The position numbers were made by a program, and so were the translations under genes. The notes beneath the pieces are model-generated. The model worked only from the letters and a program-made list of their open reading frames with translations, did no database searches and had not been told where the DNA came from. Positions 1 through 10,797 of a DNA stretch of 64,000 bases are shown in pieces. Source of the DNA: Ashinkailepas kermadecensis (lineage: Eukaryota > Arthropoda > Thecostraca > Neolepadidae); NCBI GenBank assembly GCA_034440615.1, contig JAOTOM010005098.1, positions 707,001 to 771,000 of the forward strand. The letters run 5' to 3'. Positions within the stretch are counted from its first letter, which is position 1; each line of letters opens with the position of its first letter.

Positions 1-457
1 TACCCTGCAAGCTGCATATTTGACTACCCTGAGAGTGTGCCAGAAAGTACACTGAGAGTGTGCTTTCAAACGCCAAAATAGAGTGTTAACACGCTCACAA
101 AGCACATAAGATTTGTGTTTACACAAAGCGAAAACACGCCGACAACGTGTTGTACATGGTAATAGCAGACCTTTGTCGTATAAGCACATTGTACAGGCAC
201 AATAATCGTGTGTAAAATAATCAAATGGGCCGCTTTTTACACACTAATATTGTGTTATTGACACACTATGTGTGTGTATTTCTGATGTGTAACACACAGT
301 CGGTGCGTTTCCCATATGTGTAAACAATTCATGTGCTTCATGGATGTGTTAACACTTCATGATGTGTCATTTCTGTGTTTCAAAGCACAATCACAGTGTG
401 CTTTTCGACACACTAAAGGTAGACAAGGTAAACAGTATACTTGCAGCTTGCAGGGTA
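1..457. repeat. GT/AC-rich element with inverted ends
   Basis: The window opens with TACCCTGCAAGCTGCA (1-16), whose exact reverse complement lies at 442-457. The interior is built from short ACAC/GTGT/TGTTAACAC motifs in both orientations and could form many small hairpins. No protein frame is convincing. Inverted 16-bp ends around a palindrome-rich interior suggest a small non-autonomous DNA element. The left flank is outside the window, so a target duplication cannot be tested. Confidence 0.4.
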
Positions 458-540
458 CACAAGTTTGTGCCTTAACACACGTACCTTGTGCTTTTGGCAG
501 TGTGAACACAAAATACTTGTGTTCGATAGTTTTCAGTGAA

Positions 541-1195
541 GAGGCCTTCTTTTTCAAATTAGGGGCCTCCTCTCACGTCTTGGGGGCCTCCTGCTCTGCG
601 TGTTGATTCGATCTTTGTCCATCTTAAGGGTGCCCCTAATCTCCTGGTGGACTCCTCTTCTCTCCCAGATGCCTCCTCTTCCAAATTACAGACGTTTCCT
701 ATCTCAGTGGCCTTGTCATTTCCCGGGGACCTTCTTACCCGTCTTGGAGCTTTCTTTTCCGCCTGTGAGCCATCTCTCTTGTCCAATGGTCTTTCTCTTC
801 TATTTTAGGGGCCTCTTCGTTCATCATGGGGGTCTCATTTCCAATCTTGTGTCGTCCTCTTCCGAATAAGGTGCCTCCTGCCACTTTCTGGATCATCCTT
901 TTCTATCTTGGTGGAACTTTGCCCGTTTTGGGGCCTGCTTTTACGTCTCCGAAACCTTATCTCATATCCAATGACTTTCTGTTCCGTCTTATGGCCTCCA
1001 CTCATTTTCTGGGGCCTCCCTTCCCGTATTGGGCCCTCCTTTGCAATCCTGGGGGCATCCGTGCCAATTTGTGTCACTCTCTTGATTTCTGGGGCCTCAT
1101 ACCCTCTCCTAGGTGACTCCTTTTTCAAATTAGGGGCCTCCTCTCACGTCTCGGAGGCCTCCTCATCTGTGTTTCGAGCCTCATTATCCTCTTAG
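541..1195. repeat. degenerate GGGCCTCCT minisatellite, left part
   Basis: Imperfect tandem repeats built on TTGGGGGCCTCCTCTC-like cores, spaced roughly 20-35 bp, with interspersed CTTCC and CCCGTCTT blocks. Overlapping open frames on both strands arise from the repeat and are not treated as genes. The same repeat resumes at about 2325, so the array is interrupted by the LINE copy at about 1208-2318. Confidence 0.6.
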
Positions 1196-1243
1196 CAGGG
1201 TGCTTTCGCGTCCTAGTCCTAAATCTTCTGTAAGGAGATTTAG

Positions 1244-1816
1244 GTCCTAAGTGAGGAGGTCATCAGGAAGCTTTACTGTGCATATGTCAGGCCACATTTG
1301 GAATACTGTAGCCAAGCTTGGTCCCCTAGTTATGAGAAAGATTGTTGGCTTTTAGAGAGAGTACAAAAGAGGGCAACAAAAATGGTAAATGGCATAGGCA
1401 ACCTGGCATATGAGGAAAGATTGAAGAAATTGAATATGTTTTCACTTAGATATAGAAGGCTGAGAGGAGATCTCATCGAGGTTTTTAAATTTGTTCATGG
1501 TCAGGAACAGGGATATCTCAGGGAAATGTTTGAATTTAACAGAAATGATGCAATTAGAGGTCATCAATTCAAAATTAAAGTTAATCACAGCAGGACAAGG
1601 TTAAGACAGTCTTTCTTCACCAACAGGGTAGTAGAACACTGGAACCAGCTGCCAGGAACCATTGTCAGTAACAACACACTGAACATCCTTAAAAACGGCA
1701 TAGACAATCATTATAAGAATAGGGGCTTGTTTTTCTGTATTCCAGGGAGGGTTGATCGACAGGCAGGAGTTGGGAGTTGGGAGGAGTTTGTAATTGTTCA
1801 GTGTGTTATGCAATAG
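1244..1816 (+). pseudogene. LINE reverse transcriptase, C-terminal part
   Basis: An uninterrupted frame of about 190 codons without its own start. It contains the post-catalytic region of jockey/CR1-type reverse transcriptases: YVRPHLEYCSQAWSP, then ERVQKRATKM, LRYRRLRGDLIEVFK, an RGHQFK block, and FFTNRVVEHWNQLP near the end. This part follows the palm and thumb; the FADD catalytic motif and the endonuclease lie upstream and are missing, so the fragment cannot retrotranspose. The lack of stops suggests a fairly young insertion, compared with the frameshifted relative at 52.8-53.4 kb. Assignment to the CR1 superfamily rests on motif recall and the octamer tail. Confidence 0.85.
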
Positions 1817-2275
1817 CAAGTGAGTCTCTTATTAAGTCTAAACGCTTTATAACTTTATATAGGGTGTACCTAGCAGTGGATTCAGCACCTTCCTTCGGGA
1901 TGTGATACTGATGAGATTGTCTATGGTAGCACAATGGGTATGATGGGAGGAGTTTGTAATTGTTGAGTGTATTATGCAATAGCAAGTGAGTCTCTTATTA
2001 AGTCTGAACGCTTTATGAATTGTGTGGGGTGTGCCTAGCAGTGCATTCGGCACCTTCCTTCGGGATGTGATGCTGATGAGATTGTCTATGGTGGCAAGAT
2101 GGGTATGATGGGAGGAGCTTGTGATTGTTGAGGGTGTTATGCGGTAGCAAGTGAGTGGTGCTAGATAGGCTGGGATATATAGCTTCCTAGGAACTTGGGA
2201 TAAGGGATTGAGTGGGGTGGGAGTATGTACATTTCTAGTACCTTTTCTAGATAGGCTTAACCCAGATGGGGCCCT
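1781..2275 (+). repeat. 165-bp tandem repeat in the LINE 3' UTR
   Basis: The block beginning GAGGAGTTTGTAATTG recurs at 1781, 1947 and 2112. The first two units are complete (166 and 165 bp) and the third diverges after about 45 bp. The 52.3-kb relative has a single unit, so this copy or its source carries an internal duplication. Confidence 0.8.
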
Positions 2276-2324
2276 GTGGCTCTTATTAAGCCTTAATACT
2301 TTATGACTTTGTGACTTTCTCTCC

Positions 2325-2770
2325 TAGAGTCCTCCTCTTCCAAAATATGGGCCTCATCTGGCTGGTCTCAGCGGCCTTCTCTCATTCCTGCGGATACCTT
2401 CTTACCCATATTGGGGCTCCCTCTTACGTCCGGATAAATGTCTCCTATCATATCTCCATATTTTATATTGTAGGGGCCTGCTCTTAAATCTTGGGGGCCT
2501 CGATTTCCAAATTAAAAATACCCCGCCACCCATCGGAAGCATTCTCGTCTAACCTGGATGATTTCTTCCCCGTCTCGGTGGCATCCTTTTCGTCCTGGAG
2601 GCCTCCTCCCAATTTCTATCCTACGTCTCTTATAGGGATCTGATTCTATTTCCTGGTGGCCCCGTTGCCAGTCTTGGGGCCTCCTTGACAGCATGATCTT
2701 CTGTCCCGTCGGCCTCCTTGCTCACATTTCTCTTATGCATTTCCGGATAGGGGCCTCCTTAAATTCCAGG
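2325..2770. repeat. degenerate GGGCCTCCT minisatellite, right part
   Basis: Continuation of the 541-1195 array beyond the LINE (GTCCTCCTCTTCC, GGGCCTCGATTTCC, GGAGGCCTCCTCCC and similar). It ends in GGGCCTCCTTAAATTCC near 2770. Confidence 0.55.
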
Positions 2771-4730
2771 GGGCAGCGCCACTCCCGAATTTCACGGCAG
2801 GGGGGGGGGGCACTGCCCCCTCTGTCCTCCGGTGGCGATGTCCCCGGCTCCATGTAAAGCATAAGTCAAGAGACAAGTCAGCCCATGAGCCGAACCCGCA
2901 TATTAAAACTTGATAGAATATTGGTTGAAACCACTGCTTCCACACACACCCAGGGTAAAATGAACGGTGAACACGGTTTCAAGATTCAGATAACCCTTAA
3001 ATATTATGTCAGGCTAAAAATGTCATCCAAGGTCAACTTACATCAATGACCTTGAGATGATACCGGGACACAATGTCCAAATATCAATCCAGTCGCATCC
3101 AGTCAAAGCCGCACAACATGTGTACCTTCAGGTCCCGATGTCATGACAAGGTGCAATAATCCGCGCCTTCGCTGCAAAATGGTCGGAGGTACTCCCCTGT
3201 ATGACGTCATAGCTCAGTGACCTGACATGACCTAACACGAAAACCCAAAACTCCAAAACAGACGCCCCAAAGGGTACCGAAAACTTTGCTTGGAACTGCT
3301 GAACGGTTCGGAAGCTATCCACGAAAGACCTTAGGGGCTGCATCACGCCCCCCCCACCTCCAACACCGGCGAGGATTAAACTACCGATAAAGTAGTTGGT
3401 AATCCTCATATGCATTTATCGTTGTGCTATCTTGCAATTACATGACGAGCCGCAGGTCTTCAACGCTCGTGGTCAATTATATTTATTTTTAGACCCATGG
3501 ATCAGTCTCGTCGCCTCGGGACCATTTTCGATGTCTGTCATGATGAATGCAGACAAATTGCTGTTTCGTGTTGAATTTAACGTGCCTACATCGTGCCCTG
3601 ACCTATTGATGTGCAGTGCCAGCATAGTTCACATTCGGCGGCGCAATGTCACCAAAGCTAGCATCAACTATTCTCACCCACCAAAGACGCGAACCCTTTC
3701 AAGCGATGCTGCAGGTTGTCAAACAATGCTGCCAAACGTGCAATTTTAAGCCCCCTATATTCTGTGATTTATGACCCTCAGTCATCATTTCGGGTGGTGG
3801 ACGAGCGAAAGCAAGAGACCGGCCGTGAGCTACCCGTACCGCAGGCACAGCAACGGGCAACGAGCACCATGCCGCAAGCAGCAACGGGCACCATGCTGCG
3901 ACAATGAGCATCATGGACGACCGCAACCCACGACTTATATGGGAGCAGCCATGATTAGGCTGCTGAACCCATTCGAAAGAGCGGTCCAAAGTTGACTTCG
4001 TTACAATGCTCGTGCAAGGCAGAGTTGTCGTAGGTGCGCCAATGTGAACAAACCTGGGAGGGATGTTTTGCAGATCTGGGCAATTGTCAAGAGCAATCAC
4101 GTGTTCTGTTTATCTCCACATGTCGGCTTTATCATTGATGGTGTTCCCTAACTATGCGTCCCGGCAGATGTTATGCTGGTGATTTCTGACCACGCCGGAT
4201 CCGTGCTCTTGCAGACTATGGCCACAGGCAAAATAGACCTGAAGCTATCTTTAATTTATGGTACAAGCTCGATATGGCGACGGCAAACTACGCCTTCGGC
4301 ATGGGCTCTCTCTCTCTTTCTCTCTCACATCGCAGTGCTGATAGCGCGGCAGCAGCTGTCAAGTTTATTGCGGGAAAACCGCGGTCGTTATTTAGTGCTC
4401 GTAATCCGGGAACGCTGCACATTGGGCATGCCATTAAGTCGAGCATCTCCGCTCCCCTCCCCCACGCTGACCAGCGGCTCGGCTGGGAAAGCCGACGATG
4501 CAAATTAGCACATGTTTATATTTGAATTGGATATATTCACACACACAACATACGTCTAAGTTGAAGGTAATGAGACCCAAAATATCAAGACAAAGGCATT
4601 CACTTTGTTAAATGTACCTGAGTTGGGCTACGACCTTTATCTGGGCAATTATGAACTACCCTGATGGAAGCGTCAGCCGTAATGTGGGTATGTCAATGTG
4701 AGTGCTTTCGTTTTGAGTTTTAATATCACT
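2771..4730. other. no recognisable gene
   Basis: Mixed sequence with scattered AGGTCA/TGACCT motifs (for example 3030-3060 and 3218-3235), G/C homopolymer runs near 2800 and 3345, an imperfect palindrome at about 3372-3408 (GAGGATTA against TAATCCTC), and a short CT run at 4307-4328. Short open frames show no family motif. Confidence 0.5.
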
Positions 4731-5010
4731 ATCTTTAACACGCGCGCGGGAAGGCCTCTCGCAGGCTATATTTAACACGTGCGCCAGAGGGCTTCTCGTA
4801 GATATCGCCATCTTTAACACTTGCTCAGGAGAGCCTCTCGCATTGCATGCATCGGAGGGGAGGGAGCTGATTCGGCCCTCCCGAAGATCTCGGAAACTAC
4901 CGAAGCTAGAAGCTTTGGCGGTCAGATTACGGCTGCAGTGAGCTCGCTGCAGCATAAGTATCATGACGATAGGTCAATGTCTTCAGGGTCAAATGAGGTC
5001 TAGATCGGCT
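4731..5010 (+). repeat. diverged copy of the TTAACACGCGC family
   Basis: Starts with three imperfect 37-42 bp repeats of ATCTTTAACACGCGC followed by GGCCTCTCGCA (starts 4731, 4768 and 4810). Then come a CCCTCC block, GATCTCGGAAACTA, and GGTCAATGTCTTCAGGGTCA followed by AATGAGGTC, in the same order as copies at 14.1, 50.0 and 61.9 kb. This copy is partial and the most diverged. Confidence 0.55.
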
Positions 5011-5246
5011 GCCACACCCCACCGCCGCGCCGAAGCGTCCACAAAATATGCGTGGCCTTGAACGCTCGGCGGCCGGGCGACAGGCCGACCGATTGGTGGA
5101 CTTTGCATCACCGCAGTTCCTATATTTGCGAACGGATTCCAAACATTATCCTTACATATGATGCGCGCCGATCAATTATAACGACGTCCCGGACGTCATT
5201 ACATTATCCCTGCCCGTGTATGTGATGGTAAAAATATGGTGGGGAT

Positions 5247-5249
<3 letters not shown>

Positions 5250-5308
<59 letters not shown>

Positions 5309-5361
5309 CATTTATATATAGATATATATAAATATCTATATATTTATATATATAGATGTTT

Positions 5362-5442
<81 letters not shown>

Positions 5443-5455
5443 ATGTGTGTATATG
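5250..5455. repeat. (AT)n / (GT)n microsatellite
   Basis: Two AT tracts separated by imperfect AT-rich sequence containing TAGATGTTTTGC, ending in a GT run at about 5421-5450. Confidence 0.95.
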
Positions 5456-5689
5456 ATGATTATGTACATACGATTATGATATAATAATTTCAATTTCCCC
5501 AAGTTTCACGCAAATGCAAAAGTTATTATTCAAGCGTATTCAAGCATGCTTAAGGCAACACTTAAACCCCCGGACCACACATTGCTGCGGGTATGGACTT
5601 TTCAATTTCGTCATCGTGTTGTATTCATGGCATGTTGCTGCGACCATGCAACGTGAAGCTATCTTGGCGTTGGCAATTGTTCTGAATTG

Positions 5690-6520
5690 CGTGACGCATT
5701 CAACGTTGGTTGACGCAGTCCAACGTTGAAAACCGCACCCGTCATAGCCGTTGTGACCGCGTCATTCTGAGCCTGCGGGCCAGCTTCGGCATACAGCTTA
5801 AGAGAGTTCACAGACTTGTACCCGTCTTGCTGCCGCACCAGCTCCGACTGGCATCCAGCATCGAGCAGCCGCGATCCGCCGGTCTTGCGCGCACGCTATG
5901 GTTTGTCTTCCTCCGAGTCATGGCGCAGCGCGCGCATTTCTCAACAGTGACCCTGTAGTGGTCACGCCAAGTGGCGCATTCTTGAACCAAGTTGCAAAGT
6001 CGGGCCTGGCCATAGTTAACTGCGATGGAAAGAAAACGATTCAGTTGTCTTGGACTCGGCGGGTCGTAGTGCCCCATGTTCACGATGGATGTGAGCTGGA
6101 CACCCTTCCGGGAACTGCTTGTTGGCATGGGCCTTCGGTAATAGAGGCTCTCGCGTCGCCACTCACATGCACGTCCCTCGTCTTTGTTCCCTTCTCACGT
6201 ATCTCCAGGTATGCATTACCATTCTCATTGGTTCGGAGGGCAATGTCACCCGACGTCATTTGTCGCACTTCATCGCGTCCTCGCAGGCGGAATATCAAGT
6301 TCAGCAGAAGCCCAGTGGTCATGGTTAACGCCTCGGGACTCCCAGTGCCCATCTCCCCCCCCCCCTCCCCCAGAGCATGTCCTCGATGTCTGTGGTAATT
6401 GGCATCGCTCTGCTCGGACGGTTGCTAAGCCGCGCCCTTTTCAGCAACTTTGTTTGTTTAGCCAGTCTGGCCTGCTAAAGACTGCGTCGGTTTCAAGCAG
6501 TGCTGGGTGATTGTTTTCAC
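5690..6520 (-). pseudogene. Crypton/DUF3504-like tyrosine recombinase relic
   Basis: On the minus strand, successive frames reproduce the order of the DUF3504 (KIAA1958/ZMYM-tail) tyrosine-recombinase domain found in Crypton transposons. Around 6390-6170: EDMLWGRGGGE, SPEAL, then LRGRDEVRQMTSGDIALR, GNAYLEIREKGTKTR. After frame changes: FATWFKNAPLG and SLLRNA (about 6005-5930). In another frame: RRKTNHSVRA (about 5915). In a third: RLLDAG, GYKSVNSLKLYAEA (about 5880-5780). The arginine of LRGRDE and the NHSVR segment match catalytic-core positions of the family. At least three frameshifts and an internal stop show a dead copy. The reaction would be cut-and-paste recombination through a tyrosine nucleophile. 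Family assignment is by recalled motifs. Confidence 0.6.
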
Positions 6521-6949
6521 GCACATATTTTGCTATGCCTGAGGATGAATCGGCAGCTGCTGTATGACGGCTCGTGGACTTCGCCGTCTTCTCACTTGAT
6601 GTTGAAGATCTTGTTGCAAACCATTACATTTAGTGTCACGCGGCTCATTTGCAAGAGCCCATCTTTTAATGCCCAGTGTTACCGCTTCCGCACGAAGAGG
6701 AGCAGGCCATGACTTTGTCTTGAGCTTTGCGCTTTGATTTCTATTTTCATCGATGGCGGCATTCATTTTTGCTCCAGTTCTAAGCATCTTCTTTGTCACT
6801 GATATCGTCCATCTGTCCCGTAATATCATGAACCATGGAAAATGTCGGTTCTTTCGATCGTGATTGTCCCTTATTTGTAGACGGTATGATAAATATATTC
6901 CTAAACTTGTGCTGTAGGAGGCATTTTCCCGTCTCGTTCCTAAAACACG

Positions 6950-7266
6950 TTGATCCCTGGATATCATCTTTTCATACAAACGGACATGAAAAAGGTCATA
7001 TCACAGCTACGCATAGGCCATACTAACCTCCGATATCAATTTATATATAATGCTTCACCTCGGCCTTCATGCCCATCATGCAACGCTCATCTTATAATTA
7101 TACATATCCTTCATTGTCAGCCACACCATGGCCCTCGAAACTCGCCGACCGATTACAGCCGGGCACGCAACATTTTTTGTATGTGTCCACACTGTTGGGA
7201 GATGTCCACCCAGTTCTCATGAACCTACTGCTTGCTTGCATACGAAATATCATGCTGTTCCAATGA
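6950..7266 (+). pseudogene. LINE ORF2 C-terminal zinc-knuckle region, frameshifted
   Basis: The frame from 6950 contains QLRIGHTNLRYQFIYN followed by CPSCNAHLIIIHILHC, matching the end of jockey/I-type LINE ORF2 proteins: LRIGHT, a cysteine pair and a VEHIL-C segment (zf-RVT). After a +1 shift near 7160 the next frame gives HFLYVSTLLGDVHPVLMN, the usual LLGD tail, and stops at 7266. This element class differs from the CR1-like copies at 1.2 and 52.8 kb because it has the zinc-knuckle tail. The catalytic domains are not seen upstream, so this is a 5'-truncated fossil. Confidence 0.65.
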
Positions 7267-7519
7267 TTATAACCTGAATTTTCGATCATAATACCTTTTC
7301 ACGGCTCGAAATGGCCTGAGGAGGACGAAGTGACTTTTTCAATACAAGTCAAAAGCCACTTAAAGTAGAATTAACACTTCTGATCCACATTGGGTATTCA
7401 AGGTCAAAATCCATTGGCGAAAGAACAGGAAACCTAAAATGTCCAAGACAGACGTTGCGCGTCAAGCGCGGACATTAGCCGCCGGCCGTCGGGCGGCGAA
7501 ATTAGCGCCGCCAATCGGC

Positions 7520-8215
7520 TGGCACTCCGTTATAATGGCATGAATTCGGCGAACGTTAAGCTTAGTTGCGTTCATATCGTTGAAAAATTCGCTTCGGGAT
7601 TTGGACCCCCAAAATAATGCCGTTATTGATCCAACCACGAATTTGTAATTGTTTGCCGCGATATCAAGCAAACGGGCTATGAATTTCAAAAAGTCGCAGC
7701 ACCGCTTCATAATATCACGAATTCGGCGAACATTAAGCTCAGTTGCGGTCAGATTGTTGGAAAAATCGGTTCGGGATTTTGACCTCGAAAACGATGCCGT
7801 CCGCAATGCTCAAAACGATGCCGTCATTGATGCGATTTGCAACATCAGTGGATTGACGACGTGCTACTTTCAACCCCAAAATGCCGACACCAATGTAAGG
7901 CACTTTTACAAAAACGTATCAATTTGATCTTATAATCGATAACTAGCGACCCTGGCGGCGGTCCTAGTCGTGGGTTCCGCATCCACGAATTTATAATTGT
8001 TTGCCGCAATATCAGATAAACGGGCAAATAATTTTTTTTTTAAAGTCGCAGCACTGCTATAATGCCATGGATTCGTCGAACGTTGAACGTCTCAGTTGCG
8101 ATCATGAAACAATTCTGTTCGGGATTTGGATCCCAAAAATACGGCCATCAGTGATCTATACGCGAATTTTTAATTGTTTGCCGCATTATCAACACACCAG
8201 ACGATGAATGTCCAC
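7520..8215. repeat. ~177-bp tandem repeat, three recognisable units
   Basis: The landmark GAATTCGGCGAACGTTAAG is at 7542, recurs at 7719 (177 bp on) and in diverged form at 8070 (351 bp, two periods further). Each unit then has TCAGTTGCG, TTCGGGATTT, CCCAAAAAT, CGAATTTGTAATTGTTTGCC and AAGTCGCAGCACCGCT. The expected third unit (about 7860-7985) is replaced or unrecognisable. Confidence 0.75.
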
Positions 8216-9117
8216 AAATCGAAGAACTACACTGTAATGTAACTTTGGCGTTGGGGACCATTAACATTCAAGGTATGGTTCCGCGCCCCGCCATGTTATG
8301 AAAGGCGGGCGGTCGGGAACGAGCCACGGGCCGCGGACGTCGCCGCAGCGCCGGCGACCCGCCGTCTATGGTGGAACATAGTTCGAGAAGACAATACGCA
8401 AGGTAACAATATGCGCAATATTTTACTGTAAGTGGCAATAAAATTGACGTCTGAAGGCAAGCTGACTTTCATAAATGCACTACGTATCATATTTTATGGA
8501 GACACAGTCTCATAAATTGCAAATATATTCTTCGCGCACACACTAGTGAGCATTCGGGCGCACTTGTCGCGGGCGCATATTTCAGAGTTCTTGAGTGGCA
8601 TCAGGAACCTACCTGTTTTCTTTCTTTACTGGAGATCCCCCGATGTCCGCTTTAAGATTGCGTCTGACGCCTAACGATTATGAAAAGTAGGACTATGAGT
8701 GACCACAAATGTGTTCTTCATGACACTTAGTAACTCTTGCTTTGTAGTTCGGTGGTCAATTGTCCGTTTTATGACGATGCAAATATAGCATGGGGCAATA
8801 CGGACACAGGAAAGTGCTTCTTTACAGTTTGGCCACATGGCCGGTTTTTCTTCAACGAATGATGATCACAGATCGTTGGCTGGTGAGAACCGTTCACCTG
8901 GACTACTTTCTTCCGTGAGCTGATAATTCTCCAGCTAATTTGAACACATCGTGCCGAAATCGGTCGAAGGTCCCCGCTCTCCGACCTATCGTGGTATCTA
9001 CCAGTATGCTGCCACGCAGATCCACACCTCAGGCTCCAGGGGAACGACCAGATACGCAGCTGCCTTTCGAGCCTGTCACGCTCCTGCAGGCTCACGATAC
9101 GCGAGCACATCGAACGC
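8216..9117. other. no recognisable gene
   Basis: Contains a GC-rich patch at 8280-8370 and otherwise ordinary sequence. No motif-bearing frame or repeat was seen. Confidence 0.45.
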
Positions 9118-9163
9118 GCTGCCAACAGGCTCAATAGATAAAATAGATAAATAAAAATATAAA

Positions 9164-9194
<31 letters not shown>

Positions 9195-9219
9195 AAGCTG
9201 CCAACAGGCTCAATAGATA
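9118..9219 (+). mobile_element. A-rich tail flanked by 23-bp target-site duplication
   Basis: The same 23 bp (beginning GCTGCCAACAGGCTC) occurs at 9118-9140 and 9197-9219. Between them lie only 56 bp of AAAT/AAATA repeats ending in a run of 13 A. This looks like a retrotransposition event so 5'-truncated that only the poly(A)-type tail was copied, or a tail that later became a microsatellite. Confidence 0.65.
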
Positions 9220-10627
9220 TGTTAACAACCGACTAACTGGCGGTCAATACGCAGCCGTGAACATCAACTCCGACGGTGCACATTGGGCCGCAACTCACAG
9301 AAAACATGAAACTAACAACTGCAAATAGAACAACTGCCAATCTCGAGAAAGTGCTGCGCCATTTGCCACACTTCCGCTCCTTCCAGCACGTGACTGGCGC
9401 ATTTGCTTCGTCACCGGCCGGACGTGTCTACTCGCCCTCCCACGACCGGCGTGACCCTCTCTGGGATCGTCGTGACCGCGACGTGCAGGCAAGCGTGGCC
9501 GGCGTAGCCTGCTCGAGCCTCGTCCTGCTCGGCCACCGCGCTGGCCACCTCGACTGGCGGTTAATGCGCATCAAATTCAAGCACATCAACTCAGATGGGA
9601 TACATACATGTTACGGGGAATGTGTATTTCCCTGCCTGTTTTTAAGCTCCATGTATGTATTGGGTTGTAATTTATCGTGTATCAAATACACTATTCGTGT
9701 ACTATTTTGCTCATTCTGTGCTACTTTGCGGGTTTCTGTACTTTTGTAGTATCCGTTGCTTGTACAATAGCGACTATCTTGCCTTCTTCGCGGACACGTA
9801 CCTACTTTAAGAATGGTGACGTATGTGTATTTTACCACATATAAAAAATATGACATAATTGATCGAGAAACAGCAGTCTTAGATACGTATTAAAACAACT
9901 ACCGAAACCCGCGAAATAGCACAGAATGAGCAAAATAGTACACGTGTAGTGTATTTTGGTACACAATGAATCACAACACAAATGTCTATCGATACGAAGC
10001 CCGACAGATGCTGGGCGATGCACGTTCCGACACATAAGTGACTGGCCAGTCAATTTGAAAACTGGCGACGTTGTACGGGGCATGGCTCAAGCAGTTTGGT
10101 GCTCCGCAGACTAGCTCATTGCCTACACTGCAATATTTGTATGTGTGTGTGTGTGTGACGTGGGCGGCGTATGTGCACCATGTGTGTGTGCGTGTGTGTG
10201 GGACGTGGGCGGCGCACGCGCATGTGTACTCGTATGTGTGGCACCAATTGGAGATATGCGTTCCTCAGCTCACTGTCTTCCTCTCACTCCGTGGTGACCC
10301 ATCAGGCGATTGTTTCTGCTGCCATGCCTGATCCAAGCTTGACTTGGAACCCCGGCCTTTCGACGTGGCGACCCAGACCACTAACGATCCCGACTTGTAC
10401 ACATCAACGGCGCCGTGTGTGGCCCTGGCTGTTGACCACGTGACTCAGATCACCACCGACCCTTGCCGGTGCCGGTGCCTCCTCTGCGACCCAATCGATT
10501 GACTGTCGGGACCCAGTCAAAAGGCCTGGCCTGTAATCCTGGCTTGATGCGGTGCCAACAAGCACCAGTTGGCCGCTAGTCGCTGAAGTTCGGCCGGTAA
10601 CTACGATCTGTGACCTTGACCCCAGAG
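9220..10627. other. no recognisable gene; short GT tracts
   Basis: Moderately GC-rich at 9360-9560, AT-rich after that. GT tracts at about 10139-10160 and 10181-10202 are embedded in two copies of ACGTGGGCGGCG about 50 bp apart. No coding motif was recognised. Confidence 0.45.
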
Positions 10628-10797
10628 ATGCGAGCGCCATGGCTGCTCTTGCTCCTTCCGCTGGCGTTGGAGCTGGAAGCAGCGGGTCAGAGATCCATCG
10701 GAGATGCCCCGGCTGTGCGACAACACGAGCTACTGGACGAAGATCAATACGCCAGAAGACTGATCGCGCTCACCCATGGGCATGGCTTCATCAACAG
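10628..10797 (+). CDS. candidate first exon encoding a signal peptide
   Basis: ATG at 10628 opens MRAPWLLLLLPLALELEAAG, a textbook signal peptide with a cationic start, a leucine core and small residues before the predicted cleavage. It continues with QRSIGDAPAVRQHELL, then an acidic/basic stretch ending ALTHGHGFIN. At 10797 the frame meets AACAG followed by GTGAGG, a good 5' splice site, leaving phase 2. The next in-frame codon would be a stop, so splicing is required. The protein is presumably secreted or type I membrane. The HGFIN ending resembles the start of proprotein-convertase prodomains (HGFLNLG), but that is too short to name the gene. No second exon was identified. Confidence 0.45.

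Larger units (their letters stand above)
1208..2318 (+). mobile_element. 5'-truncated CR1-like LINE inserted in minisatellite
   Basis: The 3' part of a non-LTR retrotransposon: the end of the reverse-transcriptase frame, then a 3' untranslated region containing about two and a half copies of a 165-bp unit (starts 1781, 1947 and 2112). It ends in ACTTTATG/ACTTTGTG octamers near 2290-2310, a tail style typical of the CR1 group. The 5' junction carries a small hairpin (CCTAAATCT at 1218-1226, AGATTTAGG at 1236-1244). A related copy lies in reverse orientation at about 52240-53400. Confidence 0.8.

Noticed and set aside
9276..9749. 157-codon forward frame
   Set aside because: Mixed composition without domain motif, poor start context, opposed by another open frame.
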